The translations under genes were made by a program, and so were the position numbers. Positions 21,922-32,440 of a DNA stretch of 64,000 bases are shown one piece after another. Below the pieces are notes generated by a model, which saw only the letters and a program-made list of their open reading frames with translations, did no database searches and had not been told where the DNA came from. Numbering within the stretch: position 1 is the first letter of the stretch; the number at the start of each line of letters is the position of its first letter. The stretch comes from Anodontia alba (taxonomy: Eukaryota; Mollusca; Bivalvia; Lucinida; Lucinidae), in assembly GCA_964016985.1 (NCBI GenBank), contig OZ024823.1, forward strand, positions 108,488,476 to 108,552,475. The letters run 5' to 3'.

Positions 21922-24165
21922 ATTTGGAATTCATTCACAAAGTGAAGATGATATTCCATCTATAATTATATAATTTATATCTCTTTTTATTCGCTACAAA
22001 GAGATTAACTTCTTACATATTCACCTTATTCGGCTGTAAGACAAAGGTGAACTCTATAAAAATATCCTTATTTCTAAGAAGAAAAATATACACGAAATCT
22101 AAAATTTCTACATGCTCCCGATATGTAATCAGCATGTAATCTATGGAGTAAATTGACAAGAAAGTAGTAATAGATCCTTTCTACTTTCTATTAATATTTC
22201 ATTCATAAGATATCGGAAATCTACACAAATCAGATAAATAAATTAACAGTTTATTTATTTATCCACTACCTCTCTAGATTACTACGATTTAAAATTCTAG
22301 TTGAGGTACATATTTTCCTTTTGCCTTTCTACATGGAAAATAGTTGATCCGTTAAGCTATTCTTCTATTTTATACTATCTTTTCATTGATTATATAAGAG
22401 TCTAGGTCAGTCGTGCTCTGTCTAAACTCTGCTATAAAATAATAAGAAAGAAGAAAATCTTATATTTAGGCATAGATATAATTCGATACGTTCTTTACTT
22501 TGCCTGTTTTATTTTTTCTTCTGGATCATTTAAGACTACGATAGCAATATACCAGATAATTTTGTCTCAGTAAGAATCTATTACGCTGAAGATTCATCTT
22601 GGAATAATAATTTTATTATGATTATGATTAGAAATTATTTAGGAAGGTTTAAAACTTATAATTACTAGACCCAATTAATCCTCGTATATTATAGGTCTAC
22701 TTTATTGAGGAATAGTTTTGCTTCGACTAGCTCTATACCTCTAATATTTTATTTATAACTAGAGTCCATGTCAATCAAAATTTTCTCGCACCTTTGATAT
22801 TGACAATGGATACATATTTAGTAAAGGCATTAATTATTCAGTACGTGACAGATTATTATTGCCTAAATTAGATATTATATACAATACTTTCCTTTTGATT
22901 TTTTATATTGACTTTGTAACTATTCAGAAACTGCCAAAACCAATCATTTCCTTCCTCTAAACTTACCGAAGCTCTAGATTATGTTGATATATGTTTTTAA
23001 TATATGCTTAGAGGTTAATTAACAAGAGTTTACCTCATAATAGCAGATATTATCATATTCATATAAATCAATGTACGGTCTAGGCTTAGACAAGAGGGAA
23101 AACATCCTTAATTACGAGCCGGTAAAGAATTAAGATACACTTAATTATCTCTTTACCCCTTCTTTATGTTTACATTCGTTAAAGGGATCATAGTAATTCT
23201 CGCTAAGAGTTCAAGTTCAGTTTGGGAATAATGCAAAGATTAATATCTTGATTTCCAGTCCGCATCAAAAATGGTCTATATATACATAGATTCTTGATTC
23301 TTGATTTCCATGATTATTTACTCAGGAGTACTTTTCATGGCAATCTTCTGGTATAGAAAGATTCTATCCAGCTTATTTATTATTGCTTAATCTTATCAAT
23401 ACGGTAAGATTTAGCCAAACTATGACCGTCTTACAGTTAGCTTATTCTTATCTGTCTTATTGTCTGTCAAACTCTAAGTTATGATGTTGACAGTTTCTTC
23501 TTTATTATTTTGTCAGGACATCAAACGCTTTTATATGTCTATGACAAAACTAATTATCAATGGTTTAGGTTGCTTTTTCTTCCCAGCAGTTTTATGCAAA
23601 CTCTGTATTATTTTTTTTTATTGCTTGACTAAAAATTCGTAATACAATTAGTCTAGCAATAGTTTTAACCATTATGTTTGTCTATACCTTTTTCTTCTGA
23701 TGGATGACTGAGTTATAGTTAAGTTAACTCCATCTACTTTTATTATCTCCCCTTTCTTTAATTTGATCAAAGGGGAATAATTATACAACATTATGGTTAT
23801 TTTAAGTCTATGTCTGTTCATTGGAAACTGTCCTATTGCTCCAATTAACAGAATCTAATTAGTTTATAATTCTAATAGCTTAGACTATAACAATTAGATA
23901 GCTTCACATATCTAGAATTTTATCCAAAATATCTACATATGTCAGTTATCTGTAGGAAACTCCACCGAGTAGACTTTTCCTTATTTATTCAAGACCCTAG
24001 ATAGACTACTTACAGTGTATGGTCTTGGCTTTTTGTTTTACAAATTTTGTTTTGAAAATATTATCTCTATATTCCTAACTTACTTTGCAATGGAATATTT
24101 ATGTTATGTCTCAATGACTCCTTTTTCTTTTTGAAGCCAATTGTTGTTTCCCAGAAAGAAAAAAA
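21922..24165. other. AT-rich island without ORFs or hairpin repeats
   Basis: About 2.2 kb with no ORF of 60 codons in any frame, no recognised exon and none of the hairpin families that are frequent on both sides. It is AT-rich, with TAG, CTA and CTAG seeming frequent by eye. The left border is the broken family B hairpin at 21921; the right border is a GT/G microsatellite. I see no protein similarity and cannot say what it is. It lies in the gap between exons 1A and 1B. Confidence 0.6.
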
Positions 24166-24168
24166 AGG

Positions 24169-24173
24169 GGTGT

Positions 24174-24204
<31 letters not shown>

Positions 24205-24214
24205 GGGGGGGGGG
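24169..24214. repeat. (GT)n-(G)n microsatellite
   Basis: About 18 bases of GT repeats run into about 27 G. Such tracts are often mis-assembled or length-polymorphic. Confidence 0.9.
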
Positions 24215-24434
24215 CAATGTTAGGTCTCTGAACTTAAGAGTCTACTATTATATACAAGGTTGTTAGATCATAACACCTTAAAGATATGCTATTTTGTGAA
24301 TCTAGATCATTCTTTCTATTAAATATAGAATTAGAATGTATCTGATTCCTTAGAGTTTCCTGAGTCTTTAACCAGAAGTGGTGAGATATTATTGGTGTTA
24401 GAATTAGGAGAGCACCTCCCTCCTATTCTGCAAA

Positions 24435-24800
24435 TTCTGGCACATTATCTATAGGTTAATGTATTATGAAGTTAAAATGAAGTTTTTTAAAAGTAAAACA
24501 TATTTTAACAAGTAATACTTAACCTATAGATAATCAATTATCTCCCTCCGCCCATCCTCGCTTATCTCTCCTAATTGTGTCTATTGTTTTACACATAAAA
24601 GAAACTGACACGTGGTCAATTGAGTGGGAGGAGTTACGTCACACAGGTAACTGCCTAAGGGACCTTCTGGTTTAAGACTTTAATTAACGACTGAAAGGTC
24701 GTTTTGTCTGTGGAAGGTGTGAAAACAGAAGAGAATAGCACATTATCTATAGGTTAAGTATTACTCGTTAAAATATGTTTTACTTTTAAAAAAACTTCAT
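24435..24800. repeat. Inverted-repeat module with three ATTATCTATAGGTTAA ends
   Basis: ATTATCTATAGGTTAA occurs at about 24440 and 24743 (plus) and as TTAACCTATAGATAAT at about 24524. The 24440-24540 unit is a small TIR element of about 100 bases. The segment after 24743 repeats its right half in inverted form (GTTAAAATATGTTTTACTTT). Between them, 24545-24735, is unrecognised sequence. Confidence 0.65.
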
Positions 24801-24928
24801 TTTTCTTCACGTTTTAGTTACTCACTGAAGTTGTCTTGCCAAGACAGTTTCACTGAGAACTACATGTACCAGATGTGTTTGCATAGTGAAATGAGGAAAA
24901 ACGTCTGTTGGAAAAAGCATGTTACCCA

Positions 24929-25120
24929 TAGCTCCAGATAAGAGGGGTTATCCACATAATATTTTCTTATTTTTGCCACAAAACATGTTGTGGGTGCTCA
25001 TTAGAAGTGCCTTGGTGAGGCGCTTTTAATGAGTACCATCAACATATGCCATTATGGAGAAATAATAATGTTGGTACTTTTTGGTTTTTAAAAGCACCTT
25101 ACTTGTATCTGGAGCTATGG
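24929..25120. repeat. Family D hairpin
   Basis: The GAAGTGCC/GGCGCTTTTAATGAGTACC hairpin is flanked by AGCTCCAGATAAGAGGGG on the left and the inverted TATCTGGAGCTATGG on the right. It ends about 240 bases before exon 1B. Confidence 0.75.
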
Positions 25121-25286
25121 TTATCTCATGCTACAACAATGAATACTGCACTCTCTCAAATCCTGTATGCAAATGAACAAACATTAGGTCATTTACATGT
25201 AGGACTGTTAGAACATCCCTCACTGATATCGAGCCAATCAGCTTTTTAACTTGGATTTTACTTGGGCATTTTGAAATAAATGAGTG

Positions 25287-25294
25287 AATAAAAT
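25287..25294 (+). promoter_or_regulatory. TATA-like sequence upstream of exon 1B
   Basis: AATAAAAT about 75 bases before the exon 1B ATG. Weak match; listed because all three first exons have a TATA-like sequence in a similar place. Confidence 0.25.
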
Positions 25295-25364
25295 GATAAG
25301 ATAAGCTGACTTTTCACCACATTTCGACTTTCGCTTTTGTTAAGATCACACATAGAGAAGGAGA

Positions 25365-25538
25365 ATGAAGTTTTTGATAGTTTTAGCTAGTGTTTTTTCT
25401 GTTGGATTATGTCAGTTGGTTGGGGGTAGGACGCAAATGAATCCGACAGAATATGCACAGGTCCTTAAAAAGGTCTTTGAGGCATTCCCTGGTCTTGCAG
25501 CCACTCCAGGCGTAACGGTTGAGGGAGCTCAAGTTCAG
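25365..25538 (+). CDS. Cystatin first exon 1B (signal peptide plus half domain)
   Basis: 58 codons. The signal peptide is residues 1-16 (FLIVLASVFSVGLC core). The mature N terminus QLVGG carries the Gly-Gly at 20-21, followed by the helix YAQVLKKVFEAFPGL and a strand ending AQVQ. A phase-0 GT donor (gtaaaa) follows the final Gln; the frame meets a stop a few codons further. Spliced to 29385 it would give the QVVGG loop of a secreted cystatin. The same architecture and the start MKxL(I/L)xxAS(V) link it with exons 1A and 1C, but the three mature N termini differ strongly. It is 1.8 kb upstream of exon 1C with no exon 2 of its own seen between. Alternative first exon or orphan duplicate. Confidence 0.8.
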
Positions 25539-26011
25539 GTAAAAAAAAACAACTGATTCGTTAATCTCTTTTTAGAAGTCAATGAAATCACTCTAGAGAG
25601 GACTTGTTCAGAAGGAGTAATTGATAATGATTATGGGATAATTTTCTGAAAACATATGTTGTGGGTTCTCATTAGAAATGCCTCAAATTATTATCAGATT
25701 CTCCTCCTTAACAAGTCTTCTGTGTGCACATATAAAACTGAGCAAAATTGCAATATATTTCGATCATAATTGACTCCTCCGTCAGAAGGCTATAACCACG
25801 CCCATGCGTAAATCCTTAGACAAACAATATCGTGATACCTGTATTTGTCAATGAAAACTGCATTCGTGCCTGTATTTATCAATGAAAAAGTACATAGGTA
25901 ATATTGTTTGTGTAAGCAATAACATTATTTAACCTTTAACTGGTAAGCTATTTTGGTTGGTCAGATTTTGGTGTCATTTACTGGTTAGGTGATTTCACGG
26001 AGGACTCAATT

Positions 26012-26221
26012 AACCCTATCATGCTGAATAAATTAAGATGCCACGCCCACTTCTAATTTTCGGCCAGTCTGATTACTTGATCCCAGTTGTTGATACAAAT
26101 TCATGTACTAAATGACAAACAGTGCAGATCCAGATCAGTTGGCTTCTTCAGAAGCCATCTGATCTGGATCTACGCTGTTTGCAAAGGCAGGGTATATCCG
26201 GGTTCAGCAGGACAAGGGTTA
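26012..26221. mobile_element. Family B hairpin element (B2)
   Basis: Left end TTAACCCTATCATGCTGAA, right end GGGTTCAGCAGGACAAGGGT. The stem CAGTGCAGATCCAGATCAGT leads to TGGCTTCTTCAGAAGCCATC. Twelve copies, one of them a half, are seen in the window in both orientations. No ORF. Confidence 0.87.
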
Positions 26222-26739
26222 AGTAAGCAACATCAATGAAATTTTCAAATACATGTATGTCTGAATATAATGAAACAAAACAAAACAAAAAAAAAAGAAT
26301 AGGATCCATGGCTGTCCTCATAGTGGCCCCAGGGAAGACTGATCGAAATAGATAATCAGATAATCAGAGCCTTCACTGTGCAGATGTCAGAAAGTACATT
26401 TTCTCATATTTTTGCTCTTATTCATTGCTCCAGATAAGACAATAAAAATTCAGCAAAAAAAAAAAAAGTGCTGATAGTTTCCATATTTCTCCATGAAAAC
26501 AAATGTTATGGCATTCATTAGAAGTGCCTATAGAGAAGTACAGGGAGGCATTTTAGGGCTGCCACATGGTACATGTATTAACAGATGTAGTGAAGATATC
26601 ATACATTTTTGTAGATTCTAAAAGGAATGAGCAATGAACTCATACACAGAGTTAAAAATTTCTTGAGTGTCCCAGCTTTCTGTGCTGGACTAGTCAGTTT
26701 TGGCCAATGGACTCACTTAAATCTTTACCACTCTCTGGG

Positions 26740-27235
26740 CTAATACAGCAGATGACATATTGATGATAATTTTCTTATTTTCCCCATATAAAATCTCACA
26801 GAATTTGGCCCATCTGGAAGGCACTTTCCATGAAAAACTCAAATCTCACAGACTTTTCCGACCATTTGACAACAGATTTTATCAAGAAATAAACATAAAT
26901 CACACACTGTCATGGTTTTCACAAGCTTCTTACATGAAAAAAAAAAAAAAAAAAGACTAGACAATATTGGGGGAGCTCCAAAGTGATGTTTAAGAAAATC
27001 TTACAGAATTTTGTCAAATCTTCCTTAAAATTTTGTCTTATCTCAGATTTTAGTCCACAGCTTATAACATGTATGTTTTCCCAGAAAACAGGTTCTGACA
27101 TTTCATGCAAATTGTCTCCAGTGGAGACAATTTGCATGAAATATCAAAACCTGCTTTCTGGGAAAAGTAAAAAAAAAAAATATTTCAGTACAGGTATGTT
27201 GTCTGCTAAAAATTTTATCCAGAATGCTAAGTGTT
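26740..27235. repeat. Family E hairpin with long flanks
   Basis: Flank CTCTGGGCTAATACAGCAGA at 26731-26750, core hairpin 27073-27165 (AAATTGTCTCCAGTGGAGAC centre), right flank GTTGTCTGCTAAAAATTTTA. The core stem exceeds 35 bases. It ends about 115 bases before exon 1C. Confidence 0.78.
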
Positions 27236-27294
27236 AAATGGGTCACCCATGCCTTATCTGTGAATATGAATACGTGTATGAAGAGTAGGGCTCC

Positions 27295-27303
27295 TTATAA
27301 TTA
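27295..27303 (+). promoter_or_regulatory. TATA-like box upstream of exon 1C
   Basis: TTATAATTA about 50 bases before the exon 1C ATG. Prediction from sequence only. Confidence 0.35.
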
Positions 27304-27350
27304 TCAGCCAGAACAACTTTGGCATCAGTGAAGAACATTTGGAAAGAAGA

Positions 27351-27527
27351 ATGAAAATTTTGATAATTTTTGCAAGTGTTGTTTGTGTGGTTTTTGGCCG
27401 TCAGATAAGGGCCGGTGGACTGCATGATGCGGATCCTTCCACATATCCAACCTATTTGAAGATGGCCCTTGGTGAACTGGGTCTTGCTTTGGATCAGAAT
27501 GTTGAAGTAGTTGGAGTACAGACACAG
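27351..27527 (+). CDS. Two-domain cystatin, exon 1C
   Basis: 59 codons: signal peptide 1-16 (ILIIFASVVCVVFG core), then mature RQIRAGG with Gly-Gly at 22-23, HDADPSTYP, a helix PTYLKMALGELGLAL and strand VEVVGVQTQ. A phase-0 donor (gtattt) follows Gln59. An upstream in-frame Met (27339, MERR) is less likely because it would put charged residues ahead of the signal peptide. Joined to exon 2 at 29385 it forms the loop QVVGG (59-63), the first protease-binding hairpin of a cystatin. It is the first exon nearest to the shared downstream exons. Confidence 0.85.
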
Positions 27528-27630
27528 GTATTTCTCTGCTTTAACACTTTATACATGTAGCATGAATCATGACAGCAGCAGAGAGCATTCCAAAATATTT
27601 TCTGTTTTATTTTTCATTTTTCAGAGAGTC

Positions 27631-27815
27631 AGGGTAAATTCCTAAAATTTCCAACACTTTATTTCATACATTTTTGACCCAAATTTTACTTTTTATGCAG
27701 TTGTAACTTGTTTCTTAAAATATTTAGTAGAGTGGCAAACAGTGTTAACCCAGATCAGACAGGTGCAGTCTGATCTGGCCATGCACTGTTTCCATTTTGT
27801 CAGAAACTTTGGCAG
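27631..27815. mobile_element. Family C hairpin element (C2)
   Basis: Left flank GGTAAATTCCTAAAATTTCC as in copy 37694. Core AAACAGTGTTAACCCAGATC, loop CAGGTGCAG. The right end is decayed. In intron 1. Confidence 0.75.
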
Positions 27816-27833
27816 ACCATAAGGCTTGATATT

Positions 27834-28042
27834 TAACCCTTATCCTGCTGAATAAATTAAGATACCATGCCCTCTTCTAGTTTTCAGCCAATCAGATTAC
27901 TTGATCCGGATTGTTGCTATAAATTCACATACTTAATGGCAAACAGTGCAGATCCAGATCAGTTGGCTTCATCAAAAGCCAACTAATCTGGATCTACACT
28001 GTAAGGGCAGGGTATATCCATGTTCAGCAGGACAAGGGTTAA
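27834..28042. mobile_element. Family B hairpin element (B3)
   Basis: Ends AACCCTTATCCTGCTGAA and CAGCAGGACAAGGGTTAA. Stem AGTTGGCTTCATCAAAAGCC. In intron 1. Immediately followed by a variant family E hairpin at 28060-28200 (AAGCTTGATATTTCATGTGA arm). Confidence 0.85.
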
Positions 28043-28235
28043 TTTGAATCATCTGCCTGATATATTTTTCTTTTTATTTTCCAGAGGAAATAAAGCTTGA
28101 TATTTCATGTGAATCATCTGCTAAAAGCAGAGAGAAGATTAACATAAAATACAACTGTATCAAGCCTTATTTCCGCTGGGAAAAAAAAAAAAAAAAAATC
28201 ATATAAAATGGGTCCAGTACTCACTTAAAACATCT

Positions 28236-28479
28236 GGGCCCAGTTGTTCAAAGCATCGTTAGCTTAACGAGCTCGTTAAGGGTCATTTCATTAACTGTTT
28301 TAGTGGATTCAATCTACAATATTCTGATATTTTTTCCTGAAAAAATGTGAGTAGCTTTTGCACTGCAAAAGCTACTCACATTTTTTCAGCAAAAAATTTC
28401 AGCATATTTGCGTATCACTTGATTAAAATTTTAACGAATCATTAACTAACGACATCGTTAGTTTTGAACAACTGGGCCC
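28236..28479. mobile_element. Family A hairpin element, copy 3
   Basis: Complete GGGCCC-to-GGGCCC palindrome; inner stem GTAGCTTTTGCACTGCAAAA with essentially no loop. In intron 1 of the cystatin gene. Confidence 0.86.
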
Positions 28480-28489
28480 TGTAAGAGAA

Positions 28490-29250
28490 CTTGTTACATC
28501 TGGTAGACTTGCTGCCATTTTTTACAAGGGAGAGAATTTTAGTAACTTCCTGTTATCTTCACACTAACCCACTTTGAAAAAGGTTCTACTCCAAAAGGTA
28601 AGAATTTGCTCCCAATGGGAACATATCCCTTCCCTTTAGAGTAGATCCTATTTCAGAAGGGAGGTAAAGAAATTTTGATTGAGTTGATTCTCCTTAAAGT
28701 GTTTGCATTATATTTAAGAATAACCAAAAATATCCTTATCTGTTTGCTTTTCTGCACACTAACCCTCTTCTAAAAAGGGTTCTACTCTAAAAGGAAAGAA
28801 TTGGCTCCCAGTGGGAACAAGTTCTTTCCTTTTGAGTAGATAGTTTTTTTTTTTGTTTTGGTTTCGTTTTGTTTTTTTTTTTCAGAAGAGATAGAGCAGT
28901 TTTGACAGAGTTGCCTCCTCTTAAAGTGTGTGCATTCCATCTGAAAAATAACCAAAAAATATCCTAAACTACCACCAAAATTATCAGTATGTATCTAGAC
29001 CTATGCTTAAGACGTGATTTCTTTCATGATGATGCTTATAGAGCACAGAGCACTCAGCAGTGACTGGCTGTCTGATTTTAAGGGGAATGGATAACTGCTA
29101 AGGGAAATAACTCTGACATCAAAATGTTTGCCTTCCTTCTTGTTTGGGGCTACTATTATAAAGAAATTTGCTCTGGGAGCAAATTCTTTAACAGTAGTCT
29201 CCATTTCAGAAGGGATTCACTAAGGAGGCAGGGTCCCATCTGCAAAAGTT
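28490..29250. repeat. Cluster of repeat with CTACTCYAAAAGGWAAGAA motif
   Basis: Three degenerate copies of a unit containing TTCTACTCCAAAAGGTAAGA, CTCCCAATGGGAACA and TCCTTTTAGAGTAGA-type inverted pieces (about 28495-28710, 28730-28965, 29060-29240). Similar units lie at 21722-21850, 37620-38010, 49760-49920 and 51060-51190. No coding potential. In intron 1. Confidence 0.6.
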
Positions 29251-29384
29251 GTCTTTCTTTGCAAAACGCTGGCATGTTTTCAGGGATTTCCATTCACCTT
29301 TAGTTTTTAGGCAGTTTTTTTTTTGTCTAATTGGCAATAACATACATACATTGTCTGATGTAAATTCTTTTATTTTAATTGCAG

Positions 29385-29435
29385 GTTGTTGGTGGAATGA
29401 AGTATTACATCACCTTGAAAATGCCTGGAGTACCA
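29385..29435 (+). CDS. Two-domain cystatin, exon 2
   Basis: 17 codons, VVGGMKYYITLKMPGVP, between acceptor TTTTAATTGCAG and donor GTAAGT, phase 0 at both ends. It completes the QxVxG inhibitory loop begun by the final Gln of any of the three first exons and supplies strand beta-3 of domain 1. No cysteines: the first disulfide usual in type 2 cystatins is missing from this domain. Confidence 0.87.
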
Positions 29436-29604
29436 GTAAGTGCCACCTTTATTACTAATCCTCACCTTACATGTACCGTACAGTAATAACCCTAAGTATA
29501 GGGACAGATATGCCTTTGCAAACAGTTTAGAACCAGATTAGATGCAGCAGAATGTGGCATCCTATCAGGATCTACACTTTTTGCCATACATACAGCACTA
29601 TTTC

Positions 29605-29802
29605 ATAAGTCTAGATAAGAGTGGGTATCAGGCAAATAGTTTTCTTATTTCTCGACGAAAACATGTTGTGGGTACTCATTAGAAGCGCCTCGCTGAGGCA
29701 CTTCTAACGAGTACCCACAACATATGTTTTCCTCGAGAAATAAGAAAAATATAGATACTTTTTGGTGGAAAAAAGTGCCTTATCAAGAGCTATGCTATTT
29801 TA
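29605..29802. repeat. Family D hairpin in intron 2
   Basis: Arms TCTTATTTCTCGACGAAAAC...TGGGTACTCATTAGAAGCGC and their complement; about 50 bases per arm with a 5-base tip (CGCTG). An outer inverted flank (CTAGATAAGAGTGGG/CTTATCAAGAGCTATG) extends it. Confidence 0.85.
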
Positions 29803-29928
29803 GACACTTCAAGAGATAGTAGACTACATACATTGTATTTCAAATTTTAGGACAAGTACATGTAATGGTAAGAAGATAAGATGTCCCAGTACTTAGGATT
29901 ACTAATGGTACTTATCATATTTTATAGC

Positions 29929-30310
29929 TCCAGATAACGTGTATCAACTGAAAAGTACTGATATTTTTCTTATTTCTCCAGGAAACCATATGTTCTGGAT
30001 ACTCATTAACCCTTGCCCTGCTGAATAAATTAAGATGCCACGCCCACTTCTAATTTTCAGCCAATCAGATTAATTGATCCAAATTCTTGCTATAAATTCA
30101 CATACTTAATGGCAAACAGTGCAAATCCAGATCAGTTGGCTTCTGAAGAAGCCAACTGATCTGGATTTACACTGTTTGCAAAGACAGGGTATATCTGGGT
30201 TCAGCAGGACAAGGGTGAAAAGTGCCTCACTTAGGCACTTCTAATGAATACCCACAACATGTTATCATGGAGAAGTGATAAAAGTATGTGGATATGCTAT
30301 AGTACATGTA
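29929..30310. mobile_element. Family D hairpin split by a family B element
   Basis: The left D arm (CTTATTTCTCCAGGAAACCA...GGATACTCATT) stops at 30007. A complete family B element (30008-30216) follows, then the right D arm (AGTGCCTCACTTAGGCACTT) resumes. B therefore inserted into an existing D. Confidence 0.85.
30008..30216. mobile_element. Family B hairpin element (B4), nested in D
   Basis: Complete: ends AACCCTTGCCCTGCTGAA and TTCAGCAGGACAAGGGT. The stem AGATCAGTTGGCTTCTGAAG is perfect against GAAGCCAACTGATCTGG. In intron 2. Confidence 0.88.
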
Positions 30311-30468
30311 TCTGCAGCTGTGTAGTTACCCTAAATGTTTAGTCAAACAGGCCCAAGCAAACAATGTAGACCTTGCCGCTCACTAGAATGACAACAGGTG
30401 GTCATGATATTTAATATCGTACAGCACCAGTGTATGACATGTACATGTGTAATAATTTGGTAAAGTTT

Positions 30469-30678
30469 AACCCTTGTCATGCCAAATAACTTAAGATGCC
30501 ACGCCCACTTCTAATTTCCATCCAATCAGATTACTTGATCTGGGTTTTTGTTAGAAATTTACATATTTAATGACAAACAGTGCAGAGCCAGATCAGTTGG
30601 CTTCTTCAGAAGCCAACTGATCTGGATCTACACTGTTTGCTAAGACAGGACATGTTATGTTCAGCAAGAGTAGAGTTA
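30469..30678. mobile_element. Family B hairpin element (B5)
   Basis: Left end TTAACCCTTGTCATGCCAAA; stem CCAGATCAGTTGGCTTCTTC. The right end has drifted (TTCAGCAAGAGTAGAGTTAA). In intron 2; 30680-31300 downstream holds only A-rich sequence up to exon 3. Confidence 0.85.
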
Positions 30679-31310
30679 AGGGAGCTTAGGGCCAAAGTTA
30701 CAGAATTTTTCCCCTTAACCTATAATCTTTGACTATGTGTCCCACCCTTTGTAACTCAAAAACAGTAAATGCTTGGACCTTGATATTTCATTTATTGATA
30801 TGTCAGAAAAAAATAGCAGACTTTTATTATATTTCCTTTTTCACCCTACCTATATTTGCAGAGTTATGCCCCTTTAAAAAAAACAAAAAAAAAAAAAAAA
30901 CAAAAAAAAAACTGATGAATAAGATGTCTAAAAAATGTTTGAGCTAGGGCTTTCATATTTGGCAAAGTTACAGAGATGGAGTAAATCATCTGATTAACTT
31001 GTGAAAAAAATTAGATGCAGAGCTGCCGATAAGAGGGAGTAAAGGGTATTTCAGCTTTGATATTTTTTTAATGTCAGCATTGACAGTGAAATTGAGGAGG
31101 TAAAGATACTCAATGAAATTTTGGATTTCAGCATTGAAATCAAATTTAGGGCATAAACATTTTCATTGAAATTTACATTTAAGAGGAAAATGATCATTGT
31201 CAGAATAGCCCTTTGATGATTCATATTATGCTTTCCCCAAGTTTTAGATGGCCATAATCTCTTCTGCAGAGACAATTTGCCATATATACATGTATCTTAT
31301 TATGTTACAG

Positions 31311-31562
31311 GGCACCTGTGAGATTGACATCTATGAACGTTCTTGGGAAAATTATCGTGAAGTTACCCAGGATACTTGCTCCACAAAGAAACGTCAGCTT
31401 AGTATGCCTGGTGGCTGGAGCAATGTCCAGGATATTCCGAAGGCTCTTGCCGATAATGCAGATCTCCAGAAGGCTGTTGATATGATTGTGCAACGTGTCA
31501 ACGATATGGATAATGGCTTGTATAGAGTAGTTGAATCAAGCATTGTCAGTATTAGGCAGCAG
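31311..31562 (+). CDS. Two-domain cystatin, exon 3 (end of domain 1, start of domain 2)
   Basis: 84 codons (residues 77-160 counted from the exon 1C Met) between acceptor TATGTTACAG and donor GTTAGT, phase 0. The first part closes domain 1: Cys79 and Cys99 bracket IDIYERSWENYRE, the position of the second disulfide and second hairpin loop of type 2 cystatins; the usual Pro-Trp is Ser-Trp (87-88). Then KKRQLSMPGGWS opens domain 2, with Gly-Gly at 110-111, followed by a long helix (LQKAVDMIVQRVNDM) and strand YRVVESSIVSIRQQ ending at Gln160. One exon spanning both domains is the strongest evidence that this is a fused double cystatin. Confidence 0.9.
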
Positions 31563-31625
31563 GTTAGTTGTCAAGCTGAGTCTGGCCAGGAGAAAAAAGC
31601 TTATATATGTAGCTCTAGATAAAGG

Positions 31626-32046
31626 AGCCAGCACATGACAAAACCTACAATAAGACTTGTGCGACCAATGAAGAATCAGATCAGCTGCACATCTGTGCAG
31701 ACTGATCAGAATCTTCAATTATTGCATGTGCCGTATACAGCCTCAGGGCTATCCAAAGAGGGATGAACAAGAAACCTTGTCACACTGGATGCATAGCTAC
31801 AGATAAGAGGGGGTATCCACATAATATTTTTCTTATTTCTCCACGAAAACATATGTTGTGGGTACTCATTAGAAGCGCCTCACTGAGGCGCTTCTAATGA
31901 GTACCCACAACATAGTTTTCGTGGAGAAATAAGAAAGATATCAGCATTTTTCGGATGAAAAAAGTGCCTCAACTGTTGCTATGTGGGTGGATGTATCTGA
32001 GTCTGCTGGTCATACAGATCTTATTGTAGGTTTTGTCATGCACTGA
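31626..32046. mobile_element. Family J TIR element with nested D hairpin
   Basis: Terminal repeats CATGACAAAACCTACAATAA (left) and its complement TTATTGTAGGTTTTGTCATG (right). A family D hairpin sits inside at 31792-31985. A relative is at 39921-40146. No ORF. In intron 3. Confidence 0.82.
31792..31985. repeat. Family D hairpin, best-preserved copy
   Basis: Arms about 31826-31880 and 31886-31937 pair over some 50 bases with one gap. The tip is CACTG. Arm landmarks are TTCTTATTTCTCCACGAAAA and GGGTACTCATTAGAAGCGCC. Confidence 0.9.
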
Positions 32047-32084
32047 CAAAGTTTTTTTTTTTTTTTTTCTAATCAACCTAGAAA

Positions 32085-32275
32085 GGTTCAGATGGCCAAG
32101 TGAACTCTTGATTTCAGATCATGAGGTCCTGGGTTTGAATCCTGCTGGAGGCTGAATTCAGCTCATGACTGTTTGGCACTTCTTACAAAGAGCCTTTCAT
32201 TATCATATTTCTGTCGATTTGATAATGACTAAATAAATTTGAAAGGGATGTAAAACCAAATCATCATCACTTTTT
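32085..32275 (+). mobile_element. SINE2 (tRNA-derived), copy 1
   Basis: The head has a degenerate A box (AGATGGCCAAGTGAAC) and a B box GGTTTGAATCC in TCCTGGGTTTGAATCCTGC. The body contains GAGCCTTTCATTATCA, the tail CATCATCAC. Three more copies are at 37370, 45885 and 62200. In intron 3. Confidence 0.78.
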
Positions 32276-32279
32276 TTTC

Positions 32280-32440
32280 TACCAAAAGATGTTGATATTT
32301 TTCTTATTTTTCCATGAAATATGTGTACTGTTAGAAGCACCTAAGTGAGGCACTTCATTAGAAGTGCCTCACCTAGGTGCTTCTAATAGTACCTAGGAAA
32401 TAGATTGTTCATGATGAAATAAGAAATATTTACTTGATAC
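32280..32440. repeat. Family D hairpin with duplicated tip
   Basis: The centre reads AGAAGCACCTAAGTGAGGCA then CATTAGAAGTGCCTCACCTA, so the tip is expanded relative to other D copies; outer arms TTCTTATTTTTCCATGAAAT and GATGAAATAAGAAATAT. Confidence 0.7.
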
